Source: Ilex aquifolium
Lineage: Eukaryota > Streptophyta > Magnoliopsida > Aquifoliales > Aquifoliaceae
Direction of reading: 5' to 3'
Length of the DNA: 64,000 nt
NCBI GenBank assembly: GCA_951799425.1
Contig: OX637392.1
Location: forward strand, 34,765,593-34,829,592
Made by a program: the position numbers and the translations under genes. Below the pieces are notes generated by a model. That model did no database searches. It was not told the origin of the DNA and saw nothing but the letters and a program-made list of their open reading frames with translations. Each line of letters opens with the position of its first letter. Within the stretch, counting starts at the first letter, position 1. This document shows, piece after piece, positions 54,815-64,000 of this stretch.

Positions 54815-56270
54815 ATGGCTTCTAATGATGGTGCTAGAGCAAATTGGAAGGATCCAGATTTGTTTAAAATCTTTATAAATTTATGTGTGCAAGAATCATC
54901 TGACAAAAGGAAGAAATGCAGGTAGCCTGGAAAAAAAGAATTTTGGGATTGTATGAAGGTAGGGGTGCAAGTTGGGTTGGGCAACCCGATTTCAACCCGA
55001 GCCCAACCCGAAAAAATTAGGGCTTGGGATAGGGTTTTTAATACTTGGGTTGGACTTTGGTCAAAAAACCTCAACCCGAATTCAATTTGGGCTGGGCTCG
55101 GGTTGAGGCATCGGCAACCCAATTTCAACCCGAACCCAACTAATTAAAAAATAATTTTATATATATAAAGCATTAGCACTTTTTTTCATTTTTACTCCAT
55201 CGTCCTCTGTTTCTTGTTGCTTGCTACTCTGTTATGCGTTATGCATGATTAATGGTGATAGTTTGATGTTTTAAGTTTAATGTTTTTATGGGTCTAATTT
55301 CTATGTTTTCTGGGATTGTGCTTTGAGATCACTAGTTTTTTGGTGTGAAAGTAGATGATCAATAATCGTGCACTGTTATGAATGAAATATATAGATTGTT
55401 TTATGAATTTGTAATTATTCTCCCCCTCTCTCTGTCTCTCTTGCAGTGAACCCGAATTCAACCCGAGTCCGCCCGAATTAAACTCGGGCAGGGCTCGGGT
55501 TGAGTTCCTCAACCCGAGGTAGGGTTAGGGTTAGGGTTAGGGTTGAAGATTATATACCTAGGGTTGGGCTAGGGTTGACTGTCTAACCCGCCCAACCCGC
55601 CCGAGTTGCACCCCTATATGAAGATAACTGTAAAAGAGCAGAAAAATGTTGACTTCTCCTAGAAAGTAATATCAAAAACTAGAAATGGTTATGATTTAGA
55701 AACAAATACTTTAAATTGGAGTATATAAATTGCATTACTTTATTCAGTGTTAATTATTCTTATAGAACTATTACACAAATAATTCATGAGCTTTTTTATA
55801 TTTTTATGTCATAGTCTAATCCAGATGCAAAGAAATTTCACTATAATGGACTACAATATGCAAATGAGTTAAAAGTTTTGTTTGATGGTTTTAGAGCAAC
55901 TGGAAAAAATTCATGGGGTCCATCAAAAGAAGGGTTGCCTAAAAATATGGTCGGCTCTCAGTCACAAACACCAGTTAATCTTGACTTTGAATCTATTGAG
56001 ACACCTTCTTTACCAAATGATGTGACAAACCAAGACAATAAGTGTGAAAAGAAAAGTAAACATAGTGACCTTGATGAACAACTATTTAAAGCTCTTAAGA
56101 CATTATAAAATGCTGACGAACCAAGTATAGAAGAATGCAATCGTATTTTTTTGGAAATGCAACTTTTTGAAATGAGTGACCTATTATATTATGTTGTGTG
56201 TAGTGTTTTTTGTGAGAGTAAAGCACACATGGAGTAGTGGATATTATTACGTCAAAAACCATAAGTAGTT
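54815..56270 (+). pseudogene. PIF/Harbinger Myb/SANT-like protein gene (pseudogene)
   Basis: First part: MASNDGARANWKDPDLFKIF then INLCVQESSDKRKK, the WxxxxxxxFxxLCxxE pattern of Myb_DNA-bind_3 domains. It is cut by the MITE at 54960. After an AT-rich intron-like stretch, 55815 onward reads SNPDAKKFHYNGLQYANELK, VLFDGFRATGKNSWGPS and a charged C-terminus. These are typical of the accessory DNA-binding protein of PIF/Harbinger elements and of derived plant genes ('L10-interacting MYB-like'). In-frame stops occur in the first exon and near 56106 and 56236. A decayed host gene of the same family is the alternative, but the transposase piece downstream favours the transposon. Confidence 0.7.
54960..55616. 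mobile_element. hAT-type MITE
   Basis: Terminal inverted repeats TAGGGGTGCAA (54960) and TTGCACCCCTA (ending 55616). The flanking 8 bases TATGAAGG (54952-54959) and TATGAAGA (55617-55624) agree at seven of eight positions, the length expected for hAT. The ends are rich in AACCCGA/GGGTTGGG units, and it contains four TTAGGG copies near 55520-55543. It has no coding capacity and was inserted in the first exon of the Myb-like gene. Confidence 0.9.
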
Positions 56271-56639
56271 AGAAAGACGTGGACAGAAATGAATGACAAG
56301 AAACTAAAGTTGCTTTGAATTTTAGGAATTAGTATAAGTTATCAGTATTTTTTACAGGAAGAATTTAGGAGTATTTTGAATGTGAAAGATTGTTTAAATT
56401 TTTTTTTTTTATAATATTTGATAGTATACTTATATTTCAATAGGTATATCATGCATTGATTGCATTGTTATTGTTGAAATTACTGATGTGATTTTTGAAT
56501 GTTAATTATTTCGAAAGCTGACATACATAGCTAAATTGTCTTATGTTAGACTAATTCGATTTTATCAATATTGTCCAACAACATGTTGTCTGAAAAACAA
56601 AAGTGTGAATTGAAGGTTGTTGTAACTTCTTTGATATTC

Positions 56640-56930
56640 AAAATATTGAGAAAGAAAAAAATGTGTTGGACGGAGGCCAGACAATAATTGTTTGCTTCGT
56701 GGGTATGAATATTTAAATGAAATACTTGATGAAATCTAAGTCATTGTCAAGAGATGTTAAGGATGAAAAAAGAAGCTTTTATAAGTTTATGTGGTCATTC
56801 GAAATAGAGGGTGGCTTGAAGATAGTCGTGATGTATCCATAGAAGAGATGATGACAATGTTTCTCATGAGTTATAACATACGAAATCATTTTTGTGAAAC
56901 GAAGATTTAAATGTAGACTACAATATGATA
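56640..56930 (+). pseudogene. N-terminal remnant of a Harbinger transposase
   Basis: Short frames read EYLNEILDE, KKEAFISLCGHFEI, EGWLEDSRDVSIEEMMTMFL and MSYNIRNHF. This matches the family's helix region before the DDE nuclease (LC..L...GWL.DSR.VS.EE..A.FL....HN.RNR). It has frameshifts and stops, and no catalytic part follows. Confidence 0.65.
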
Positions 56931-57221
56931 ATATTGATTATGATTTATGTTATGAATTAAATTGATTTGATATATTATCCTTTTTTTTTAGGTAAAAACA
57001 TATTTTATAAATATTTTCAAATTAAAGAATAGAATAGTAAAACTGAAAATTAATTTATTTTCAAACTTCATCTCTGTGTAATTATTAAACATTTTAATTT
57101 AATTCAGTACTTAAATTTCAGTGGGTACCAAACAGTTCACAAATTCAGCATTCAACTTTTAGACTTCAACTTTCAATTTTTAGATTTCAACTTTCAGTTT
57201 TATTAAATATTACTCTAGTGT

Positions 57222-57401
57222 AGCACTGATACCATGTAGAAATGTGTAAATCTCACACACAGGACCACTTGTGTATTGACTTTTATATATAAAGAATATT
57301 ACACGAGTAATTACAATAATGACATGTAGTCAAGACATATATCAATAACTAACTAGTATAATCTATCAATTTGTGCTCCAAATCACTCCAAATATTTGAC
57401 A
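57222..57401 (-). repeat. 5' LTR and primer site of the copia element
   Basis: The LTR (57235-57401, 167 bp) reads on the minus strand TGTCAAATATTTGGAG.. to ..ACATTTCTACA. It is followed at once by TGGTATCAGTGC (57234-57223), close to the tRNA-Met primer site common in copia elements. Confidence 0.75.
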
Positions 57402-58004
57402 CCCCACAAATTCTGAACCACTTCAATGCTAAATTCTCAAAATTCCCTTGATGTTAAATTACTTAACACCAGTTTCTTGCATGAGATTGGGAAATTTCTG
57501 GATGAGTAACAAATAAAACCTTGAAAGGTAGGTTCTAAATTGAAAATTGTTCTTTTTACAGAGAAGATTTAGATGCTTTGCATGAAGGAACTTGATATTG
57601 AAATGGATATGAATTAAAACTTTACCGACCCTTTCCACCTTTGAATTTTTCCATTGATCAGAAATTTGCACAATATGGTATTGCACAAATTTGGCGGGAA
57701 GCTGTACTCAGGACTTATGTGAACATTGACTTACCACCGATCAAAATCTATAGAGGCGGCTTAGGGTGGTTTGTTTAAATGTTACCTTGATTGTGGGTTA
57801 ATTTAATGTGTTACAGGTGTGGGTATCTAATACGATACTCTTTTCAATATGTGGAGCGATGAGGGCATGCTCAGTTAGTTCACTTTGTAACTCTCATCCA
57901 GATTATTTTCACTGCTATAGTAAATTACAGAATTAGTTAATGACTATTTATTTGATATTTCTTTTTAGACTAACAAATCGAATTACAATTGAAATTAGTA
58001 TACG
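57402..58004. other. Intergenic sequence
   Basis: No supported gene or element. The 75-codon frame near 57459 has no recognisable features. Confidence 0.4.
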
Positions 58005-58180
58005 TACTTATTTATACTACTAATAAAAATACCTTAATATGAAATTTTTTTAATTCACTACTTTACCCTTCTTAAAATTACAAAGGTCACTCTATCCACC
58101 CATAATAAAATATCTAAATTGCCATCATATCTTTATGTATTTAAAATATCTAAATTACCTATAACATCTCTTTTAGTGAT
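58005..58180. repeat. Dispersed AT-rich repeat, copy 2
   Basis: TTATTTATACTACTAATAAA and the following 160 bases align with 22806-23000. Possibly a Helitron-like or other non-autonomous element. Confidence 0.55.
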
Positions 58181-58386
58181 ATGTTCAATCCTAATAATTA
58201 CGGATTATTCTCAGAAGAGCTTGACAGGAAATGGATAGATCATAATAAGACATTACAGATAATCCATGACATACTGATGTAATTGGACAGGAGTAACGCA
58301 TCAGCATTAGTCCAGAAGGAACCCAAAATGCAAATGCAGTGGAAGATCTTATTATATTTATGATAAGGGCGTTGAAGTTTACAACA

Positions 58387-58392
58387 TTTATT
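58387..58392 (-). terminator. Candidate polyadenylation signal of the Kunitz gene
   Basis: AATAAA on the minus strand, about 95 bases after the stop codon, a normal distance for a plant gene. Confidence 0.5.
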
Positions 58393-58487
58393 GCAATATT
58401 ATGAGAAAAGAACAAGCTGCCTTACGAAATAAAACACATTCCGTGGATGTTCAGTGTTTCATCTGGTATTTCATGGTCAGACAACCT

Positions 58488-59084
58488 CTAAGCATTCTTG
58501 AACATTACCTTAAATGGTACATCACTTAGAGCTAGACGTCTCACACCATTCTGAATGTAAATACCAATGTCACTGCATATGACTTTGCAGTAATTACACA
58601 CTGTTGGACAAAAAACCAGCTTGTAGTCATCCCCATCTTTTCCAATCTTAAACCAATTGTCTATGGTTTCACGACCAGGATTTCCTTCAACTCCACCACT
58701 TGTCACAAAATATTGTCCTAATGATTCGTCATAATCAATCTTCCACACAGTAGACTGAACACAGATAGTAGCTGCAGAGAATTTGATGTTGAGATCGGTG
58801 GATTCCCGGATCACGCCTTTCTTGGGATTCACCGGAGAAAATGTCAATGGGAGGCCAGTGTCAACCTCATGGTTCTCTTGGGCAACGTCGAGTGGACAAG
58901 TATCATTGCCAGGGCTGGCTAGTGTGAGTCCACCGCCCATGCCACGGAAAACAGGCAGAATATAGTAGTCCACGCCTGTCCGTAGCTTCTTCCCTGCTAT
59001 GTCCAGGACGGGTTCTGGTGCCGCAGCGGCCGTACAAAGTATAGCAAAGGCCAGAAATGAAAGCAAGAGAAAAGTAGTCTTCAT
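58488..59084 (-). CDS. Secreted Kunitz-type (miraculin-like) protease inhibitor
   Basis: A single-exon gene of 198 codons, the normal length for the family. Residues 1 to about 21 form a signal peptide (MKTTFLLLSFLAFAIL..AAA), which supports this start. The mature protein starts near APEPV. Residues 26-42 fit the Kunitz signature ([LIVM]-x-D-x2-G-x2-[LIVM]-x5-Y-x-[LIVM]), and the beta-trefoil core is complete to the end. Six cysteines in the mature part (63, 108, 159, 163, 166, 170) fit the three disulfides of miraculin-like members. N60 lies in an N-glycosylation sequon (NDT). The reactive-site loop, near residues 88-95, does not show a clear Arg/Lys-Ile scissile bond, so strong trypsin inhibition is uncertain. 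Such proteins act in the apoplast or vacuole in defence or storage. It is the only intact host gene seen; there are no breaks, so it is probably functional. Confidence 0.96.
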   Translation of the reverse strand: MKTTFLLLSFLAFAILCTAAAAPEPVLDIAGKKLRTGVDYYILPVFRGMGGGLTLASPGNDTCPLDVAQENHEVDTGLPLTFSPVNPKKGVIRESTDLNIKFSAATICVQSTVWKIDYDESLGQYFVTSGGVEGNPGRETIDNWFKIGKDGDDYKLVFCPTVCNYCKVICSDIGIYIQNGVRRLALSDVPFKVMFKNA

Positions 59085-59137
59085 TGTGAGCTGTGTTTCA
59101 TGTGTACACTTAATGAAAGGGAACCGTTAAGGAACTG

Positions 59138-59145
59138 TATTTATA
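59138..59145 (-). promoter_or_regulatory. TATA box of the Kunitz gene
   Basis: TATAAATA on the minus strand, 54 bases before the start codon, which implies a short leader of roughly 20-25 bases. Confidence 0.7.
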
Positions 59146-60520
59146 GAGCTGCCGAAAAGAGCACATGGATTGGAATTATAATAAAAAAAAATTCTCGAGT
59201 TGTGGGATTTCAAGAAAAGTGGGTGAGATCTTCGTTGTAAAAAAGACCAATTCAACGGGTTGCACACAATTTCGAGGGACTTACCCAAAAAGACACTGTA
59301 ATTTAGAGTTGTATATACTGTTTTCCTTTTGTAGATCCAATTGATTTACAACGTGCAAAAGTACTTGGAACATTGTTTTGCTTTGACAGATTTCATACTT
59401 TTTCGATGTTACAAAGTAATTTGATTTTCGAAACTTGAATATTAAGTCTTTAAGTTTATATAATATTAGAGTCTTTCAATTCTGCTCATGTTAGATCACA
59501 CTTTATAAATTTAAATGGGTTCCACAATATTCAGAGATTCCTGCACTCATACACGTTGACATTGACGAAATGGATATAATTTGATTAAGTTTTTGGATAT
59601 CTTATTTTTTCTGGTAAAATTGAAACATTTCACTCAATCTATATTCGATCAATTAACTAACCCATGAGAGTTTAGGATATACTTTTTGTTCCCTGTATAT
59701 TAGAAACTGGAGGTGGTTGCTTTGAAGCAGTCGAACCCCACCATGGACCCAACCCATTAGCCGAAGCTGCCAGAGATTCAATGTTATTTACTAGCGAAAA
59801 TAAGACCTTTTCATTTTGTCACTTTATTTGCTGGATAGTCAACGGTCAGAGCCTCTTATCTAGGCATAGATACAATTTTCAATCTGTACAAGATTATGTT
59901 TGAATTGAACATGTTTACATATTGTGATGTGGAGTCAACATTTTGAGGGATAAGATCAGAGGACTCGTATCATGTGGTGATAGCGTACTAAAACATAACT
60001 CTTTGATACTGTTTTAATATTGCCCAATTTATGAAGAATGAATCATATTTGTTCTAATCATTCAAAATACTGGACAACAGATATCAAATTATGATCCACT
60101 CCATGACTAACTTTTCTCAATTCTCCTGTTGTTAAATTAAAAGTTGTGTTGATGGAAAACCTGTTTGAATATAAGGGTCAAATCAATCATTGATAACAAA
60201 AGTGTTTGAAAAATAGATTGACAAAATTGCCGAGTGAGTGAAAAGATAAAGAGTGAGGTTATTCCTATAACACAAATCTCTGTTTTCATCCCATTAAACT
60301 ATAAATCATAAAATTATTAAGTTTACCTCTTTTATACCCACCCTCCTAGACGTTGGCTAGAAATGAAAATAAGACCTTTTCATTTTGTTACTTTTTTGGA
60401 TGAGTAGTCAATAGTCAGAACCTCTTTTCTAGGCATTGGTATAATTTTCAAGGTGAAAATTATTAAAAACTATAATTTTCGTACTTTTTTGTCAATAAGT
60501 CCTAGCAGGGACATTTTAAG
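59146..60520. other. Intergenic region with a direct duplication
   Basis: Two copies of about 90 bases at 59794-59882 and 60356-60451 share 'aataagaccttttcattttgt' pieces, 'agtcaa.ggtcagagcctctt' and 'ctaggcat'. I see no gene. The promoter of the Kunitz gene lies at its left end. Confidence 0.5.
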
Positions 60521-60620
60521 AACTACAAGAATTTCAGGTTTTGTCGGCATTTATTAGCCAACGTTTGTAACAAGTGCCGGCGACGTTTTAATATTCTAGC
60601 GTTCATTGAGAACGTCACGT
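60521..60620. mobile_element. Possible CACTA transposon end
   Basis: AACTACAAGAATTTCAGG is close to the CACTACAAGAA terminus of plant CACTA (En/Spm) elements. It is followed by subterminal-like motifs GTCGGCATTTATTAGCC and CGGCGACGTTTT. The other end is not in the window, so this is tentative. Confidence 0.4.
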
Positions 60621-61097
60621 TGAATGCTGATGATACTTAGAAAAATTCTAAGTTTGAGCTCGGGTATTGAGGTCAGGAAGGGAGCTCAACCAAGAAAGCA
60701 TGTGCTCCAAGGTCCAAACCTTGGGTTCCCTCGACCTGCGCCTCAAAGAAAATGAGTGGAAGACGGCTGACAACCACTAAACACTCCCTCAACGGCAGTA
60801 AACGTCAGTCTAGGCGCGAGAACCTCAAAGTCCTCATTTTGGGGGCAAGCAATCAAAAGTAATACCAAGAAGACTGTGTAATCCCTTCTTCATCTGCAAT
60901 ATAATTTCTAGGAGCAAGAGACTCCCTTGAAGAGTAGATTAGCCGAGCTCCCGAGCTGGTGAACCACTATAACTCCTCTGTGCAATCCATCCCTTTCCCC
61001 AAAAAAAGTTGCCACATTATTCCCAAGAGCCTTGTAGCTCAGATCAAATCCCGTCGTACACATATTTTGCTCAATCGCGTTTTACACACCATCAGTT

Positions 61098-61115
61098 TGG
61101 TGTCGTCTGTGGGAA
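61098..61115 (+). other. Primer-binding site of the Tat element
   Basis: TGGTGTCGTCTGTGGGAA corresponds to the TGGCGCCGTCTGTGGGAA sequence common right after the 5' LTR of plant Tat elements. The tRNA is not identified with certainty. Confidence 0.65.
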
Positions 61116-61177
61116 CGACTGTTCCTGTTACAAATATACTGATTTTCTTCAGTAATTGATGGTCTCTACGCGTAATA

Positions 61178-63286
61178 TGTAATACCCCGCATTTTCGTTT
61201 ATATATGTATATAGATATATAATAAATAATAGTGGTAAAAATGTGGATATGTGTAGTGATGGTAGGAATAAACTAGAGATGCAAATTAATTTGGAAGTTG
61301 AAGTTTTGAAGGTGTGTAAGCTTGAGAAGAGGGATTAAGTAAGTTTCTAAATGGATTTAGGTCAAAATAAGGTTTTCATTGAGTCCGGAAGGTCGAAAAA
61401 CCTTGGGAGAGGTGATATGGGGTGTATTAGAAGTTAGGAAGTATTTTGGAGTTAAAACACATTTTAGAGAAAATTTGGGTATAAAGGATTTTGGACACTG
61501 TCTACTATTTCGATCATAACTTTTTATTCTTAATTTCAAATGACCTGAAATTTTGACAGTAGATAGTAGACATCTAGGGCTACAAAAGTGTATCTCATGA
61601 AAATTTTCCAATTCGACCTCTAAATGGGTCACAAATGCACTGGAAGTGGAAGTAGAAAATCTGGGTAGTGACTACCGGTAGCCAAAATCAGCTACCGGTA
61701 GCCAATGGTCCAGTGTGTCCGAGCTACCGGTAGCCACTGTAAAAATCCGAATTTTTTTAGTTCGCGAACCCTCGATTTTTCCCCCACTATAAATACATCC
61801 TCTCACCTCCTTAGCCTTCATTACACACCTTAAAACCCTATAAAACATTAGAGAGAAAGAGGGGAAGAGAAAAACACAAGATCAAAGGTGAAAAACAAGG
61901 AATTAAAGGGTTGATTCAAGATCAAAGTCCTAGATTTCCAAGAATATCAGGGTAGGGGTTTTCTCCTTTTCTCTTACAATTGAGGCTAGGGTATTTATAT
62001 ATGTATGCTTTGGCTATCAATGGTATATATATGCTATGAAATCATCATCTCTTAGGCTTTTTGGCAAAGATTACATGTTTTGAACAAAGTTAGGGTTGAA
62101 TACCCATGAAATCTCTTTTTATGTTTCAAAACCCTAGTTTTTGGAGAGTGATGTATTTTTTTCTTAAATGCTTTCTTTATGATGGATTTTCGAAACCTTA
62201 GTGCTTTGTGTTGGGTAGCAAAAATAATGTTATTGTGATCTCATGTATTTTCTTGGTTGGTTATTGAAAATGTCACATGCTTAAATTTGGGGATTTTGGA
62301 TAAATGATTGTAAATGGAGATAAATATAGGGATTTTATTTTTGGTTGGGTTGTTTGTGATGCAAATGAGTGGGAGGTTTCTTGTAAGAATGCTCACCCAT
62401 TCTCAAGAGGTTCCTAAGGATGCTTGAGAATAAATAAATGGGGGTGGAGGTTGCTCTTAAGTATGCCACCTACCGGAATAAATGGGGGTGGAGGTTGCTC
62501 TTAAGTATGCCACCTACCGGAAGAATGGGGGTGGAGGTTACTCTAAAGTATGCCACCTACCGGAAGAATTGTTGGGAATTGTTTATGGCCATTAATGTCA
62601 AGTTATGAATTATTGTAGTATTGTGGAAAATGGTTTCCTATAAGAACTTGTGGGAGTATGGGATTCCACAAGGTCTTGTGGGAAACCGGTTTATATTTCG
62701 GAAAATGGATATGTCTTGGATCTTAGTTTCTTTTACTGTTCATTTAAATTACTGTCGCTACTTAAACTTGAGATCCATTTTAAAATGTCCCTGTTTTACT
62801 TCAAAGATTATATATGCTATTTGTGAAATGAGACCGGCCATTTTATATACTTTTATAAACCTTGTTCGAGTTTGGGAGGAATGTTGCTACAGAGCTTAGT
62901 GCTCACCCCCTACAAACAACATATTTCAGGTCTTGGTATAGAGGAGGAGCTCGGAACTGACGAGCCGGAATATTGGGAAGCTCCTATAGGAGGGAATGTG
63001 GATCCCGAGATGGACCTGTAGAGACATAGCTTCCTTTGTAATAGACTTGAGAATTTATTTTGAAATCATTTGAAGTTTAGTTTTCTTTTGTTATTCCGCT
63101 GCTAAGTTACGTTTGATCATTTGAGATGTAAATGCCATATCTTGGCTTATTCTTTTGGGATGATATTGTAAATTTTATGGATGATGAATGGAAAATTTTT
63201 CTTATTGATGGAATTATCTTAGTGCTCTCATGTTGTGAATGGTCTTAGAATGTAATGCCGTCCAGGGTGTGTTTTGGGGCGTTACA
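61178..63286 (+). mobile_element. Solo Tekay LTR inside the Tat gag
   Basis: Begins TGTAATACCCCGC at 61178 and ends ..GGGGCGTTACA at 63286. The 5-bp target duplication TAATA is perfect (61173-61177, 63287-63291). It is 2109 bp and very close to the solo LTR at 4809-6874, from which it differs mainly by an extra 42-44 bp internal repeat (three copies, 62440-62570). Confidence 0.95.
61672..61795 (+). promoter_or_regulatory. LTR promoter: three CTACCGGTAG, GTTCGCGAAC, TATA
   Basis: CTACCGGTAG is intact at 61672, 61692 and 61724. GTTCGCGAAC is at 61760-61769 and TATAAATA at 61788-61795. The spacing is identical to 5303-5426, where one of the three palindromes is changed. Confidence 0.78.
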
Positions 63287-64000
63287 TAATATGAGTAGAA
63301 GCCAGTTGAATCCTCAGCGGTTGCAAAACCACCAGGAAGCCACCAGTGGGAGACAACAAGAAAATCTTCAAGACTTCCTGCCCACCACTGAGACTAATCC
63401 TCCCATGGTGGACCCCCTTCCGAATAAAGAACTAGAGGCTCTTCGTCTAGTCAACCAGCGTCTACTACAATAAAACAAAGAACTCTTGAAGCTCCTACAA
63501 CGTCCTCAGAAGACATGACGAACCTAGGATGATCCCCCACAAGGGGAGCATCAATGTCTCGATCCCCTAAGGAAGGTTAACGAAGGGGGTGAACATAGCC
63601 AAGCCATGGACCATGCTCCTCATCCACGTCCCAGGAATGAAGACAATGAAGAAGTACAAAGCCAGAATGAGGGAACTGAGAAAAATGAATTTCTCTCTTT
63701 CCAGCAAAAAAGAAGAGAACAATATTGGGAACAACGTTTCAAAGATATTCGGCAAGAACTCAGCCACATGAAGGAGTTTGTGAGAGGTAAGACCCCAGTA
63801 ACTATGGACGCCCTGGTGCAGCAGATTGAGTCCCCTTTCACTGCTAATGTACTGAATTTCCCCCCCCTTCGAAGTTCCATATGCCTTAGATGGAGGCCTT
63901 TGATGGGACGAAAGATCCCATAGATCACATCAACTCCTACAAGAACCAAATGGAGTTGCACGGATATCAAGACACTGTACGATGCCGAGCCTTCGCCATC

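Larger units (their letters stand above)
53450..57220. mobile_element. Decayed PIF/Harbinger DNA transposon
   Basis: It is bounded by AT-rich, partly inverted sequences (GTTTGATAACTAAAATTTC near 53518 and, reversed, GTTTGGTACCCACTGAAATTT near 57135). It encodes a Myb/SANT-like protein (54815-56270) and the start of a transposase (56640-56930), the two genes known for this superfamily. Most of the transposase, including the catalytic DDE domain, is missing. Exact ends and the 3-bp target duplication could not be fixed. Confidence 0.65.
52010..57401 (-). mobile_element. Decayed Ty1/copia element with nested DNA transposons in its leader
   Basis: On the minus strand: a short 5' LTR (57401-57235), a primer site (57234-57222), a leader interrupted by a PIF/Harbinger element, then gag from 53367 and part of the protease/pre-integrase region to about 52010. 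The rest of pol and the 3' LTR are missing. That LTR and gag belong to one element is inferred from order and strand. Confidence 0.65.
60621..64000 (+). mobile_element. Start of a Tat-lineage Ty3/gypsy element
   Basis: A 5' LTR of roughly 470 bases ends at 61094 (..CACCATCA). A primer site TGGTGTCGTCTGTGGGAA starts at 61098, and gag starts at 61159 and runs off the right edge. Gag is split by a solo Tekay LTR. The left LTR edge (about 60621-60630) is uncertain. No age can be given without the 3' LTR. Confidence 0.75.
61159..64000 (+). pseudogene. Tat-lineage gag (interrupted by a solo LTR, runs off the window)
   Basis: It starts at 61159, and after the inserted LTR it continues with SRSQLNPQRLQNHQEA and ELEALRLVNQRLLQ. 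Near 63690-63800 it reads KRREQYWEQRFKDIRQELSHMKE and near 63825 IESPFTANVLNFPP. The last bases encode the conserved lead into the gag domain (EAFDGTKDP, INSYKNQMELHG in short frames). About three breaks besides the insertion. Confidence 0.75.

Noticed and set aside
55517-55545. Interstitial telomere from chromosome fusion
   Set aside because: Only four TTAGGG units, of a type unusual in plants, and wholly inside a MITE with G-rich ends.

Overview
The window looks like repeat-rich nuclear DNA of a eudicot plant, possibly a woody one. That is my inference from the plant-specific Ty3/gypsy lineages (Tekay chromovirus, Athila, Tat), the short Ty1/copia LTR, the PIF/Harbinger, hAT and CACTA-like DNA transposons, and one intact Kunitz-type inhibitor gene. 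I see no bacterial-type genes, rRNA or tRNA genes. At least 85% of the window is transposable-element sequence in nested layers.

Layout. 1-1124: a degenerate minisatellite and unassigned sequence. 1125-14999: remnant of an old Tekay element (+) whose 3' LTR is split by a young, nearly full-length Tekay element (-, 1998-13079, direct repeat ACTCG). That element in turn carries a solo LTR (+, 4809-6874, direct repeat ACTTT). 15000-19040: 3' half of Athila-type element C (-). 19041-22800: 3' half of element D (+). 22800-28322: AT-rich repeats and a truncated chromovirus E (-). 28323-42557: a nearly complete Athila element A (+). 42558-44546: a chromovirus fragment (+). 44547-52010: a chimeric Athila element B (+). 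52010-57401: a decayed copia element (-) whose leader was invaded by a PIF/Harbinger transposon, itself invaded by a hAT-type MITE. 57402-60520: the only convincing host gene, a secreted Kunitz/miraculin-like inhibitor (58488-59084, -), with its flanks. 60521-64000: a possible CACTA end, then the start of a Tat-lineage element interrupted by a third Tekay LTR (61178-63286, direct repeat TAATA).

The most interesting pattern cuts across these elements. Several LTR promoters carry clusters of 10-14 bp palindromes whose dyad is a CpG. They lie roughly 50-180 bp upstream of a TATA box. The palindrome is family-specific: ACGTTCGAACGT in Athila A and the young Tekay, CTACCGGTAG in Athila B and the other Tekay LTRs, CAACCGGTTG in Athila C, and GCTCGAGC-type in D. 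In A, B and D the same palindrome occurs both in the LTR and again before the third, post-pol gene (ORF3, 'putative plant transposon protein' type). Two Tekay LTR types are homologous on both sides of the cluster but carry different palindromes, as if the cassette had been swapped. I propose a self-recognition or anti-silencing module with ORF3 as candidate reader. The cis pattern is visible in the sequence; the reader is speculation.

Other points of note are a small ORF inside Athila A resembling the cysteine-rich nucleic-acid-binding protein of carlaviruses, two blocks of RNA hairpins conserved with compensatory changes among three Athila families, and insertions that can be ordered by their direct repeats.
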